Of a DNA stretch of 64,000 nucleotides, positions 1 to 11,238 are shown piece after piece. Within the stretch, counting starts at the first letter, position 1; each line of letters starts with the position of its first letter. The DNA is from Taxillus chinensis. Taxonomy: Eukaryota > Streptophyta > Magnoliopsida > Santalales > Loranthaceae. The DNA is taken from the NCBI GenBank assembly GCA_023512835.1, contig CM042085.1, positions 47,850,189 to 47,914,188 of the forward strand. Reading direction: 5' to 3'. The position numbers and the translations under genes were made by a program. The notes beneath the pieces are model-generated. The model did no database searches. It was given only the letters and a program-made list of their open reading frames with translations, and was not told the origin of the DNA.

Positions 1-535
1 AGGAAGAGATTGTTTGCATATATATATATATATATGTTGGAGCTATTTTGGTAGGTTTTTAGGTATTTTATTCTCAAACAAATTAGCCAAATCAGTTTAT
101 GGACCAAAAAGGGAGCTTTTGGCAAAAGAGGGTAGCCTGGGGAGGCAAAATGGCATGTGCACGTGACAATGGCATGTGCACGTTGTCATGTGCACGTGAC
201 AATGGCATGTGCACGTTGTCATGTGCACGTTATCATGTGCACGTGAAAATGGCAAAATGGCATGTGCACGTTGTCGTGTGCACGTTGTCATGTGCGCGTT
301 GTCATGTGCACGTGACAATGGCATGTGCACGTGACAATGGCAAAATGGCATGTGCACGTGAAAATGGCATGTGCACGTTGTCACGGGCAGGCTGATATTC
401 AAGCCCTGCCTTTTATATGATGATAAAAAGCTTGGGGCAAAATTTCAAGGCATTTGGAGCTGCCCGTGATAGAACCATATCACAGGCATGGATATTTCGC
501 ACGGTTCGGTGTGTTTTGTCATTACGATCATTTTC
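1..535 (+). mobile_element. Fragment of a K-type chromovirus LTR (U3 part)
   Basis: This segment aligns by eye with the start of the LTR at 30465. Both carry a T-rich ttttaggtattttatt-like block, TGCACGTGACAATGG motifs, an aaagcttggggcaaa-like block, a cattTGGAGCT-like block, and a terminal ttttgtcattacgatcat-like block. It is therefore U3 sequence of a K-type LTR that begins left of the window. The A-family element inserted at 536 breaks it. A short TA microsatellite lies at 18-36. It encodes nothing credible: open frames on both strands at 97-402 are by-products of the repeat. Confidence 0.6.
149..386 (+). repeat. G-box tandem array (TGTGCACGT motif)
   Basis: Twelve TGTGCACGT copies and one TGTGCGCGT variant occur in about 238 bp, spaced roughly 17-34 bp apart. 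Units end either in GACAATGG or in the near-inverse TTGTCATG, so neighbouring units form imperfect palindromes. Six copies contain the full CACGTG G-box. The K-type LTR at 30465 has only two or three such motifs at the equivalent place, so this copy is expanded. CACGTG is the known core of plant bHLH/bZIP binding sites. Enhancer activity here is inference. Confidence 0.85.
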
Positions 536-890
536 TGTCACGCCCCGAATTCCCCGGGAACCCGGAACCGGGTACATGACTTCCCCTTGCCTGCACCCGA
601 AAGGTCAAGGGGTTGGTGACTAGCACCAATAGAGACTACACCGCGGGTGCTGTCTCAAATATCACCCCTGTACGTCATACATCGAGGGTAATCTGTACTT
701 TCCCATATATCATCATGCATACAAAGAGTCAAACAGTCACACAGACATCACATCATACAGTATGCAAATACTAACTGTCCACGGACCCATGTCCGGGTTA
801 TCACATAAAACAATACGGAATATAAGCGTATCATACATCGAGTAGTGGGCGTCCTCTGGAAGAAAGTCCTCCACTAGTCTCGGGTCACAC

Positions 891-2472
891 CTGAAAAGGG
901 TAAACAACAAGTAGGGGTGAGCGACAAGCTCGATAGGTGACCCTAACACTCCACATCATGCAACACATATAAGTCTATACTATATGCTCGGTGTACTCGT
1001 GCACCGTGTAGTGTGCACAATCATCGAGACTCGACTGCAACAAACATCGGGACAACTTGTCCACGATCCTCCATGGGATCCCGGCTCGGGGCACTCAGCC
1101 CTAGCTCCACGAGCTCAACGGCTCAACTCGGGCCTTAGCACTGTCCACGGCGCAATATGCCCGGCCACAGTCGCCACATAGAGCTGCCATCGGTGCATAT
1201 GCCTGCCACGTCAACCACATAGCACCATCGGTGCATCACGGTGAAAACCCAAACAAGTCACGGAGTCCATGCCCCAATACCTCACATCAACATACTAACA
1301 TTAGTATGGCATGTCATTCTCAACATTTCCTTTAGAATTGTAGCGGTCTTCACAAGTAAATCCTTAACCCTTGATTTATGAAGGAAGTACTCATAGCGCC
1401 TATTTTCTTGAAATTAAAAGTCCTGGCATTGGGTTCCCTTATCATAAATAAGATAATCTGATTTTTTGGGGATTTTTTCGAGATGTCTAACCCCACTTTC
1501 CAAAAACTCACCACTACGAACTTTTGGGTTTTTCCGAGATTTTACACTAAATCCCAATTTTCACATTTTGAAATAGTGGGAATTAATTTTTCTAGTATTT
1601 TTCTTTGAATCCAAATGGGGGGTATTTCGTTATTTACATTGTAACTTAAGTATAGGAGAGGCATAATGGTTTACAATGTAAATGTCCAGTGCAGTGCAGT
1701 TGCACTGCTGCGGAACACTGTTTCACTACTACGGATTTGATGCTACGGATTGATGCTACGGACTTGATGCTCCGGATTGAATCGCTGGAACACTGTTTCA
1801 CTACTACGGATTTGATGCTACGGACTGATGCTACGGACTTGATGCTCCGGATTGAACGCTCTGGGAACACTGTTTCACTACTACGGATTTGATGCTACGG
1901 ACTTGATGCTCCGGACTGATGATCCGGACTAACTCCTCCGGACTACTGATCCGGACTAACTACTCCGGACTACTGATCCGGACTAACTCCTCCGGACTAC
2001 TGATCCGGACTAACTCCTCCGGACTACTGATCCGGACTAACTCCTCCGGACCACTGTTCACTTAGCCCGGAAAAACACTATTCACTTAGTCCGGAAAACA
2101 CTATTCACTTAGCCAGGAAACACTAACCCGGAAAAACACTGTTCACTTAGTCCGGGAAAACACTATTCACTTAGTCAGGAAAAAACACTGTTCATCGTCG
2201 TTTTTGCCAATTTTCTCGCTAGAACGGCAACCCAAAGAACCCCAAACACTCATAAACACATTTATTTTGATATACACCCCATTACACGTCTTAAATAACT
2301 CTAAATTTCATGTAATCAACAGAAATACCTCTTTTATGCATTTAAATCACAAGATTCAACCAAAAATTGGGTTTCCCCCAAATCTTAAGGTTCACCCCCA
2401 AATTCCATGATTTCACCCAAATTAAGCATGCTAAGCCTACTATGAATCCTATAAGGAGTTAGAATCACCTAC
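891..2472 (-). other. Predicted leader intron inside the A-family LTR
   Basis: On the minus strand, downstream of the TATA run, TTCCAG|GTAGGTGATTC (2472) looks like a 5' splice site. ACCCTTTTCAG|GTGTGA (891) looks like a pyrimidine-rich 3' splice site. The pair repeats in the A-family copies at 8500 and 52959. TE-C's LTR has a comparable GAG|GTAGGG donor and TTTTACAG|GAACC acceptor at the same relative places. Splicing is inferred from consensus and conservation only. Confidence 0.45.
1709..2200 (-). repeat. Minisatellite in TE-A 3' LTR
   Basis: Three sub-arrays lie end to end. First come units of about 60-75 bp containing CACTGTTTCACTACTACGG and gatgctacggactt-like motifs. Next are about five 26-27 bp units of CCGGACTAACTCCTCCGG type. 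Last are about six units around CACTGTTCACTTAGcccgg. The array sits between the conserved block GGGGGGTATTTCGTTATTT and the conserved ctgttcatcgtcgtttt-like block, inside the predicted leader intron. Small open frames across it are repeat artefacts. Confidence 0.85.
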
Positions 2473-2958
2473 CTGGAAGATTCTTTGCGATCCACGAGCT
2501 CCAATCGCCCCAAAATCGCCAAGAAAGCTCTACGCTCTTCACCTTCTCTCTCTCTCTTGCTCAAACATGCACGTACCAATAATTGGCAATTAAAGATATA
2601 AGGCGGTTCTTAATTATATATATACCGTTGCCAATAATTGGCCTCCCAAACAATAATTGACCCGAACGCAATAATTGACCTCCGAGGTCACGAACTCCAA
2701 ATTGAGTCAAATTACGTCAAAACGCTCGAAATAACGAGCACAACACTGTTTAGATATTATCACACTCAAATGACTGCTCAAACGCAAAGTCAACCAATAA
2801 ACCCCAAAAAGTCAACAATCGGGTCAAACGGGGCCCCGACTCGAAATCGGGCCCAAGTACAGTCAAAATGCTCACATCGACGGCTACACTACCGTCCAGA
2901 TAGTTACATTCCCATAGAATGACTATCTCTCAAAACTACCCAAATACGAGTCTTTACA

Positions 2959-3247
2959 TCCTCCCTACCTTAGGACTTTTCGTCCTCGAAAATAAAACAC
3001 AAGCCCAAAAGACATAGCAAAATCCAAGCTCAAGCACCGCACAACAACAAGACACAAAAATATGATCATCAACATGATCACCAACCACACAGGTGCAATG
3101 CAACTCACAACGAGCCAAAAAGGCTCACACGATGCCAGGATGTCAACCAACAAACAACAAGCTAAACCACATCTCAAACAACATATGCAAAACAAATGCA
3201 TAAAACATAACTCATACCTCAGGGAAGGTCCTCACATCCTCCCCACC
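2959..3247 (-). promoter_or_regulatory. TE-A 3' untranslated region with polypurine tract
   Basis: On the minus strand the tract AAGGTAGGGAGGA (2959-2971) abuts the LTR start TGTAAAGACTCG and would prime plus-strand DNA synthesis. A second, similar module lies about 280 bp upstream at the end of pol (about 3230-3260): GAGGTGGGGAGGA followed by TGTGAGGACC. The space between has no gene. Confidence 0.8.
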
Positions 3248-3691
3248 TCAGGACTGATCGTCCTCGAACATCTCGGGATGAAGAACCCGCATCTGGCTCT
3301 CTTTTTCCCAAGTCTGCTCCTCCATGCCTCGGTGTCGCCATAACACCCGAACTAATGGGATTGTCTTGCCCCGCAAGACCTGGTCCCCCCTGTCCAAAAT
3401 CTGTGCCGGCATCTCAACAACGGCACCATCGTCGGCCAAGTCTATCTCGCGATAGTCCAACACATGAGAAGGGTCCGGGTGATACCGTCGCAATCGAGAC
3501 ACATGGAACACATCATGTACTCGAGCCAACTCCGGTGGCAAAGCTAACCGATAAGCCACTGCGCCCACGGTGGCAACAATCTCAAATGGCCCCACAAAAC
3601 GAGGGGAAAGTTTGGATCCACGTCCAAACCTCCGATGCCCTCGACGCGGTGAAACCCGCAAAAATACACGGTCACCCACCTCAAAGCGCAA
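3248..3691 (-). CDS. TE-A integrase C-terminus and chromodomain
   Basis: This is an open 147-residue stretch in the last part of pol. It begins with the integrase C-terminal fold ([50 protein letters not shown]). It then continues through [12 protein letters not shown] into a chromodomain-like tail ([33 protein letters not shown]), ending FEDDQS before the stop. In chromoviruses this tail is thought to direct integration to particular chromatin. The initial Met is internal; the true protein is the gag-pol polyprotein. Confidence 0.9.
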   Translation of the reverse strand: MRFEVGDRVFLRVSPRRGHRRFGRGSKLSPRFVGPFEIVATVGAVAYRLALPPELARVHDVFHVSRLRRYHPDPSHVLDYREIDLADDGAVVEMPAQILDRGDQVLRGKTIPLVRVLWRHRGMEEQTWEKESQMRVLHPEMFEDDQS

Positions 3692-3863
3692 AGGTCGACG
3701 CCTCAGTGCGTAGGACTTCTTGCTTATCTATCTTGTCGGCATCCATTGTCGAATCAGCCGCACTATCTCCGTGGTTTCTCGAACCATATCGGGACCGAGA
3801 ACCGCTGTCTCTCCGATCTGTGCCTAACACAAGGGTGATCTACAAGGCCGCCCATACAGCGCC

Positions 3864-4959
3864 TCATATGGAGCCATCCCAATCGTGGCCCGATAAGCTG
3901 TTGTTGTAAGAGAACTCCACCAAAGGAAGGTGAGTCTCCCAACAACCTCCAAAATCTAGGACACAGGCACGTAACATATCCTTGAGTGTCCGAATCGTCC
4001 GCTCCGACCGACCATCCGTCTGCGGGTGAAAGGCTATCCCGAGGTTCACCCTAGTACCCAAGGCTCGCCGCAGAATTGTCTCCAAATCGAGATGTGAACC
4101 CCGCATCCCGATCGGATACAATAGACAATGGGACTCCATGCAACCGCACAATAACATCAATATACCTCTGTCCCAAAGTCCTCACCGGGTCTGTCTCTCG
4201 AATCGGAATAAAATGTGCCGATTTGGTCAACCGGTCGACAACTACCCATATCGTGTCGTGTCCCCCGGAACGAGGAAGTCCGGTGACAAAATCCATGGTC
4301 ACGTGGTCCCATTTCCACTCTGGCACCGGCAATGACCGCAACTCACCAGGTGATCTCGGGTGCTGCTTGACCTGGCGACAGGTCAAACACCTCCTCACAA
4401 AATCAGCAACGACCTTCTTCAGGCCTGGCCACCAATCTCGCCTCCTCACGGCATGGTACATCTTGGTCCCACCGGGATGTACAGCTAACCTCGACCGGTG
4501 AAATTCCCGAAGAACCTCCTCCCGAAGAGAAGTGGGAACTATCAGGCGACCCCTATACCTCAATATATGCTCGGCATCCTCGGTCCAATCGGAAGATGTC
4601 TGCCCCGTCCGAATCTTGTCTCCGATGACCTCACAATCAATGTCCCCCAGTGATCCTCTATGATCCCGCCGCAACTCAGGGACTGCGACAACAACACCGA
4701 GGGTCCCTCGCCCCTCACTGGTCACCATTTGCAACCTCATCGCTGCCAACTGACCCATCATCTCCCATTCCTTAATGGCACAATGGGCCACCACGGCCCT
4801 GCTCTTCCTACTCAGAGCATCTGCCACCACATTACCCTTCCCAGGGGTGTACATCATATCAAACTGAAACTGTTGCAGGTACTCCACCCACCGTCTCTGC
4901 CTAAGGTTCAGGTCTCGCTGAGAGAAGATATACTGCAAGCTCTTGTGGTCCGTATACAC
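3864..4959 (-). pseudogene. TE-A RNase H end and integrase catalytic core
   Basis: The 302-residue open frame at 4051-4959 starts in the RNase H C-terminus ([38 protein letters not shown]). It continues into integrase with the H2C2 zinc module intact (H154, H161, C191, C194). The core has the first two catalytic aspartates (D223 in TMDFVTGLP, D283 in VSDRDAGF). The catalytic Glu lies in a second frame at 3864-4160 (FHPQTDGRSERTIRTLKDML), so one frameshift near 4080 splits the D,D-35-E core. Comparison with TE-I suggests bases are missing at a CTG site there. Confidence 0.88.
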
Positions 4960-6178
4960 CCAAATTTCTCCCCAAGGAGATAATGCTGCCAGCTCTTTAA
5001 AGCAAAGATCACTACAGCCAACTCCAAATCATGCGTGGGATAGTTCTGCTCATGTGGTCTCAACTGCCTAGATCCATAAGCAATCACCGCCGAGTCTGCA
5101 TCAACACAAAACCAAGACCCACCCCGGAAGCATCACAATACACCTCAAAAGGCACACCCTCCGTGGGAGAATCAAGATAGGTGCTGAGGTCAATCGTGCC
5201 TTTAGCTCCATGAAAGCACTCTCACACACATCAGACCAAATGAAAGGAACTCCCTTCCTAGTCAAGTGTGTCATAGGAGCTGCCAACCGGGAAAAATCCT
5301 CCACGAACCTCCGATAATAACCTTGCCAAACCAAGGAAGCTACGAATCTCAAACACATTCGTGGGCCTCTTCCACGACATGACTGCCTCAATCTTCTCGG
5401 GGTCCACTGTGATACCCTCTCGAAGACACCACATGCCCCAAGAAGTGCACACTGTTGCAACCGAAGTCACATTTCGTGAACTTCGCGTACAACCGATGCT
5501 CCCGCAAGGTCTGCAACACAACCCGCAAATGCTCCTCATGCTCCCTCTTGGTCGCCGAATAGACCAAGATATCGTCGATGAACACCACAACAAACATATC
5601 TAAATATGGAGCGAACACCTGGTTCATCAATCCCATAAACAACTGGCTGGAGCATTCGTGAGCCCAAACGGCATCACAAGCCACTCATAATGCCCATAGC
5701 GACAACCGAATGCGGTCTTTGGGATATCCGCCTCCCTAACCCTCAACTCGATGGTATCCGGATCTTAAGTCTATCTTGGAAAACCATCTCGCACCTCGAA
5801 ACCGATCGAACAGGTCATCAATCCTCGGCAATGGATACTGTTCTTCACGATCACCCGGTTCAACTTCCGATAGTCTATACACGGCCGAAGTGAACCATCC
5901 GCCTTCTTGGCGAACAACACTGGAGCGCCCCACGGTGAGCTACTCCGCCCGATAAAGCCTCGTGCCAATAGATCATCTATCTGTCTCTTGAGCTCTCTAA
6001 GCTCTGTCGGTGCCATCCTGTAGGCCGCTAACCTGATCGGTGTTGTCCCTGGCAACAACTCGATCAAAAATTCTACCTCCCTCATGGGTGGCAAACTGAC
6101 CAAGTCCTCGGGAAACACATCCGGGAACTGATCTACAATGGGTGGCAAAACAGCCTTCCCCTCTCTCCTCCCCGTCAA
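4960..6178 (-). pseudogene. TE-A reverse transcriptase and RNase H N-terminus
   Basis: RT is spread over several frames. 5771-6178 carries the RT N-terminus ([34 protein letters not shown]). 5736-5933 carries [20 protein letters not shown]. 5388-5684 carries the catalytic FIDD motif ([20 protein letters not shown]; Asp at about 5574-5576). 5258-5593 carries the thumb/connection ([24 protein letters not shown], SFLGLA). The RNase H start follows at about 5000-5240. FIDD replaces YIDD, which is usual in chromoviruses. Frames change at several CTG/CAG positions, so the real copy may be more intact than it reads. Confidence 0.85.
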
Positions 6179-6226
6179 CCAACGTTAAGGCCGCTAACCG
6201 GTGGGTCACATCACCCCACCCATGCC

Positions 6227-6631
6227 TCAAAGGTCCCAACCTGCATGCCTCCTCGGTCCACTCACCCACAAAGACACCCCGCATGCCCTCCTGGTGTGAG
6301 GAACGTCCACACGCCGTCGAAAACAATCAATCTTGGCCTCCACGGAGACCAACCAGTCCATACCCAAGATAACATCAAAATCATCTAACTCCATGATATA
6401 CAAATCACACAACAGGTTAACACCCCCAAGTGTTACCTGACAAGCACGACAGATACTCTCAAGTATCACAATTCCACCCAAAGGTGAAGCAACCATCAGA
6501 GACTGACTCACTGTCTCCTGGTCTAACTCTAATCCAACCACCGTAGCATACGAAATAAAAGAATGGGTAGCACCAGTATCAATCAAAACTGAACATATAG
6601 TATGAGAAATGATAATGGTACCTCTCACCAC
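6227..6631 (-). CDS. TE-A retropepsin-like aspartic protease
   Basis: A 134-residue open segment contains the protease active site DTGATHSFIS. Downstream is the conserved ILGMDWL segment typical of Gypsy proteases (DLYIMELDDFDVILGMDWLV). The enzyme would cleave the gag-pol polyprotein inside the virus-like particle. It lies between gag and RT, as expected. The Met is internal to the polyprotein, and the C-terminal residues after about position 110 may be out of frame. Confidence 0.9.
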   Translation of the reverse strand: MVRGTIIISHTICSVLIDTGATHSFISYATVVGLELDQETVSQSLMVASPLGGIVILESICRACQVTLGGVNLLCDLYIMELDDFDVILGMDWLVSVEAKIDCFRRRVDVPHTRRACGVSLWVSGPRRHAGWDL

Positions 6632-6754
6632 TGAAGGTCCTGCTCTCCCGCCTCGACCACTCGGTGGAACCTCCGCCTCTACCTGGTAAGGGCAAAAGTC
6701 CTCCCTCGTGGTCCACCGCCACTAGCCTGGCCCATTGGGGCCTTGCCCCGCTGA

Positions 6755-8004
6755 TTAACATGACCCTGTGCCTCCCGCCGAGGCTGCTTGCACCGCAGTC
6801 GCGCCTGCGTGCTCTGTGCCGGCAAGACCGACCTCTCGAGACGGAGCCCCACTCCTCTGTCCGTGATCTCTCGGACGAGGGCCTACACTCTTGGTTGAGC
6901 TAAGGGTAACATATTCCCTAGCTCCATGCCCCACTTTCCCGCATCGGAAACAGGTCATCTTTTTCCTTGGCGGTCTCTCGAGACATGCCCGGTCAAACCA
7001 CAACTCCAACAGTACCTGGCCTCCTGTGGCCGAACTCTCACGGGGTCCCACCGCCTGGTCGGAAACCCTCTCGCACCTGCCTCCTCTCAGGTTTAGGAGC
7101 ACCGCTCTCCCCACTCTGTCTCTTCTTACTCGAACCTACCGAACCGCCCGGCCTCTGGGCTCTTGCCTGATCCCGACCTCGCTCAATAATGAGCGCCTTG
7201 TCGACTCGCCTCCCGGTGGGCGGTCAATCGCATCGGTTCCATTTGTCTTTTCAAAGATGGCCTCAAGCCCTTGAATGAAGTCCTACGTCTTCCGGCCTTC
7301 CTTTTCCCAAGACTCCAGAGCAAACCGCCCCAAATTTGTGAAGGCCTCGCACATACTCCCCCCACGATCATGCTACCCTGCACAAGCTCATAATACTCTC
7401 TACGTCGAGCATATCGCAACGAGCCTGGGAAAATACTCCCCAAAGAAGCGCTCAACAAACTCTCTCCAGCTCATCCGATCGCCATGGACAGCTCTAGTGG
7501 ATTCCCACCACCTGCGTGGGATACCCAACAAATAGTGCGTCGCCACGCGCACCCGCTCCTCATCCGCACCCCAATCATCTCAAAGATGTCCTCTGTCCAT
7601 CTAATCCAAGTCCTCGGCTACCTCTGGCCGCGAACCATCCTCAAAAGTCCTGGGTGCGTGTTTCAAAACTGCGCAGCCCAGTCCACTCCTCGTCGTGCTG
7701 GCTCTACCACGACCTCCTGCTGGTGCACATCCTGCACCACCCTCGCCTCCTGCTGCTGAGGCTGTGGTGGCTGCTGAGGCTGCTGTTGCCTCTTCAGCTC
7801 ATCCACCTCTCTAGCCATATCCCTCATCGAGCCCTGCATACCCTGCATGGCCTCCTACAACTGAATCAACACCTGCGTCAAATCAGGTCCCACAACGGGA
7901 GCTGATGACTTCTGCTGCGGGCTTTGCTGCCCCTGGTGCCCCGACTCTATCGTGGGTTCCTCTGCCGGACCCTGGCCTCGGACAACCCTCCTCGGTGGTG
8001 CCAT
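6755..8004 (-). pseudogene. TE-A gag (capsid/nucleocapsid), frameshifted
   Basis: The start is chosen at MAPPRRVVRGQGPAEE (ATG at 8004-8002), about 480 bp after the primer site. A stop interrupts the frame near 7857, before a glutamine-rich stretch (MQGMQGSMRDMAREVDELKR). Further frames hold capsid-like WWESTR and SWREFVERFFGEYFP. At 6911-6952 lies the nucleocapsid zinc knuckle CFRCGKVGHGAREY, where the final Cys reads Tyr. Gag packages the element RNA into cytoplasmic particles. At least four frame breaks are present. Confidence 0.82.
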
Positions 8005-8484
8005 CACACTGGCTACAACAACAAACAACAAACAATCAATACTAGCGCTGCTAGACAAACAGCCATCAAAGGCACAACCGACTTGTAGGTTCTCACCACA
8101 TGACCCGTAGGTCCATACCATGCATATAGCATCGTGTCCCCCATCAGGGTACACCACACGACCCGTAGGTCTACAACCATGCATATAGCATCGTGCAACC
8201 CTCAGTGTACACCACAATCAAGTCCTGGCTCTCACGGCCACGTGCCATCCTGGCACCACATACAAGCACATCACACACAAAGACAAGCTAGTGCCCTATA
8301 TGCACACAATCATACCACTAGCAATGCACCCCATCCCCATGTATGCTCCTAGGATGATCTCACTGACACCAAAATAACGTAGAATACATGTAAGGACTGC
8401 GTTGATCAGGCGCCCTCCATACAGTTTTCCAAGTCACATGGAATCAATTAACCACCCCTCACTAACCTAGGTCCACTAGACCAT

Positions 8485-8496
8485 GCTTTGATACCA
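8485..8496 (-). promoter_or_regulatory. TE-A primer-binding site (initiator Met tRNA)
   Basis: On the minus strand TGGTATCAAAGC lies three bases inside the 5' LTR. This complements the 3' end of plant initiator-Met tRNA, apart from the A at the ninth position where most elements here have G. Confidence 0.9.
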
Positions 8497-8499
8497 ACT

Positions 8500-10926
8500 T
8501 GTCACGCCCCCGAATTCCAGGGAACCCGGAACCGGGTACATGACTTCCCCTTGCCCGCACCCGAAAGGTCAAGGGGTTGGTGACTAGCACCAATAGAGAC
8601 TACACCGTGGGTGCTGTCTCAAATATGCAACCCTGTACAGTCATACATCGAGGGTAATCCTGTACTTTCCCATATATCATCATGCATACAAAGAGTCAAA
8701 CAGTCACACAGACATCACATCATACAGTATGCAAATACAACTGTCCACGGACCCATGTCCGGGATATCACATAAAACAATACAGAATATAACTGTATCAT
8801 ACATCAGAGTAGTGGGCGTCCTCCTGGAAGAAAGTCCTCCACTAGTCTCGGGTCACACCTGAAAAGGGTAAACAACAAGTAGGGGTGAGCGACAAGCTCA
8901 GTAGGTGACCCTAGCACTCCACATCATGCAACACATATAAGTCTATACTATATGCTCGGTGTACTCGTGCACCATGTAGTGTGCACAATCATCGGACTCA
9001 CCGCAACAAACATCAGGACAACTTGTCCACGATCCTCCATGGGATCCCGGCTCAGGGCACTCGGCCCTAGCTCCACGAGCTCAACGGCTCAACTCCGGCC
9101 TTAGCCTGTCCACAGCGCAATATGCCCGACCACAGTCGCCACACAGGCCTGCCATCGGTGCATATGCCCGCCACGTCAACCACATAGCACCATCGGTGCA
9201 TCACGGTGAAAACCCAAACAAGTCACGAGTCCATGCCCCAATACCTCACATCAACATACTAACATTAGTATGACATGTCATTCTCAACATTTCCTTTAGA
9301 ATTGTAGCGGTCTTCACAAGTAAATCCTCAACCCTTGATTTATGAAGGAAGTACTCATAGCAGCTATTTTCTTGAAATTAAAAGTCCCGGCATTGGGTTC
9401 CCTTATCATAAATAAGATAATCTGATTTTTGGGGATTTTTCCGAGATGTCTAACCCCACTTTCCAAAAACTCACCACTACGAACTTTTGGGTTTTTCCGA
9501 GATTTTACACTAAATCCCAATTTTCACATTTTGAAATAGTGGGAATTAATTTTTCTAGTATTTTTCTTTGAATCCAAATGGGGGGTATTTCGTTATTTAC
9601 ATTGTAACTTAAGTATAGGAGAGGCATAATGGTTTACAATGTAAATGTCAGTCAATGCGACAGACCTTACTGCTGCGGAACACTGTTTCACTACTACGGA
9701 TTTGATGCTACGGATTGATGCTACGGACTTGATGCTCCGGATTGCAACTGCTGCGGAACACTGTTTCACTACTACGGATTTGATGCTACGGACTGATGCT
9801 ACGGACTTGACGCTCCGGATTGCAACTGCTGCGGAACACTGTTTCACTACTACGGATTTGATGCTACGGACTTGATGCTCCGGACTGATGATCCGGACTA
9901 ACTCCTCCGGACTACTGATCCGGACTAACTACTCCGGACTCTGATCCGGACTAACTCCTCCGGACTACTGATCCGGACTAACTCCTCCGGACTACTGATC
10001 CGGACTAACTCCTCCGGACCACTGTTCACTTAGCCCGGAAAAACACTATTCACTTAGTCCGGAAAACACTATTCACTTAGCCAGGAAACACTAACCCGGA
10101 AAAACACTGTTCACTTAGTCCGGGAAAACACTGTTCACTTAGTCCGGGAAAACACTGTTCATCGTCGTTTTTGCCAATTTTCTCAGCTAGAACGGCAACC
10201 CAGCAACCCCAAACACTCATAAACACATTTATTTTGATATACACCCCATTACACGTCTTAAATAACTCTAAATTTCATGTAATCAACAGAAATACCTCTT
10301 TTATGCATTTAAATCACAAGATTCAACCAAAAATTGGGTTTCCCCCAAATCTTAAGGTTCACCCCCAAATTCCATGATTTCACCCAAATTAAGCATGCTA
10401 AGCCTACTATGAATCCTATAAGGAGTTAGAATCACCTACCTGGAAGATTCTTTGCGATCCACGAGCTCCAATCGCCCCAAAATCGCCAAGAAAGCTCTAC
10501 GCTCTTCACCTTCTCTCTCTCTTGCTCAAACATGCACGTACCAATAATTGCCAATTAAAGATATAAGGCAGTTCTTAATTATATATATATCGTTGCCAAT
10601 AATTGGCCTCCCGGCCAATAATTGACCCGAACGCAATAATTGACCTCCCGAGGTCACGAACTCAAATTGAGTCAAATTATCGTCAAAACGCTCGAAATAA
10701 CGAGCACAACACTTGTTTAGATATTATCACACTCAAATGACTGCTCAAACGCAAAGTCAACCAATAAACCCCAAAAAAGTCAACAATCGGGTCAAACGGG
10801 GCCCCGACTCGAAATCGGGCCCAAGTACGGTCAAAATGCTCACATCGACGGCTACACTACCGTCCGGATAGTTACATTCCCATAGAATGACTATCTCTCA
10901 AAACTACCCAAATACGAGTCTTTACA
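8500..10926 (-). repeat. TE-A 5' LTR, also the 3' LTR of TE-B
   Basis: A 2427 bp TG...CA LTR close to 536-2958. A primer site flanks it on the left, as for a 5' LTR. A polypurine tract plus pol 3' end flanks it on the right, as for a 3' LTR. It therefore belongs to two elements at once. It holds the same leader-intron signals and minisatellite position as the other copy. Confidence 0.92.
9669..10165 (-). repeat. Minisatellite in the shared TE-A/TE-B LTR
   Basis: Same three sub-arrays as in the LTR at 536, but with different unit copies: three units of about 74 bp starting CTGCGGAACACTGTTTCAC, then CCGGACTAACTCCTCCGG units, then ttcacttagtccgg-like units. The left edge differs from the partner LTR (CAATGCGACAGACC instead of CAGTGCAGTGCAG). 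Confidence 0.85.
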
Positions 10927-11238
10927 TCCTCCCCACCTTAGGACTTTTCGTCCTCGAAAATAAAAGACAAGCCCAAAAGACATAGCAAAATCCAAGCTCA
11001 AGCACCGCACAACAACAAGACACAAAAATATGATCATCAACATGATCACCAACCACACAGTGCAATGCGACTCACAACGAGCCAAAAAGGCTCACACGAT
11101 GCCAGGGATGCCAACCAACAAACAACAAGCTAAACCACATCTCAAACAACATATGCAAAACAAATGCATAAAACATAACTCATACCTCGGGAAGGTCCTC
11201 ACATCCTCCCCACCTCAGGACCGATCGTCCTCGACATT

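Larger units (their letters stand above)
536..2958 (-). repeat. TE-A 3' LTR
   Basis: Starts TGTCACGCCCC on the plus strand and ends GAGTCTTTACA, followed by the polypurine tract. It matches 8500-10926 throughout. On the minus strand a TATA run (about 2610-2622) precedes a purine-rich leader and a possible splice donor. The middle holds a minisatellite. No gene is present. Confidence 0.92.
536..10926 (-). mobile_element. TE-A: Ty3/Gypsy chromovirus (Tekay/Del type), complete
   Basis: Read on the minus strand, the order is 5' LTR (8500-10926), primer-binding site, gag, protease, reverse transcriptase, RNase H, integrase, chromodomain, polypurine tract, 3' LTR (536-2958). LTRs are TG...CA and about 2.42 kb. 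Protease-RT-RH-integrase order and the C-terminal chromodomain identify a chromovirus. Long LTRs and the chromodomain type suggest Tekay/Del. The LTRs are nearly identical outside the internal minisatellite and CAG/CTG sites, so insertion looks recent. No target duplication can be checked because TE-B abuts the right LTR. The ORFs carry frameshifts, many of which may be technical. Confidence 0.92.

Noticed and set aside
149..386. CRISPR-like regularly spaced repeats
   Set aside because: Spacers are themselves repeats, spacing varies, and the setting is a plant LTR.
97..402. Overlapping open frames of about 100 residues on both strands
   Set aside because: Produced by the TGTGCACGT tandem array, whose units lack stops; His/Cys-rich low complexity on both strands at once.
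1646..1892. Small ORFs on both strands across the LTR minisatellite
   Set aside because: Repeat translations only (SIRSIKSV, TTDLMLR); absent from the other LTR copies.
3355..3909. 184-residue plus-strand ORF in TE-A
   Set aside because: Antisense shadow of integrase; the minus-strand frame carries the real domains. The same holds for 11322-11939 and 47818-48372.
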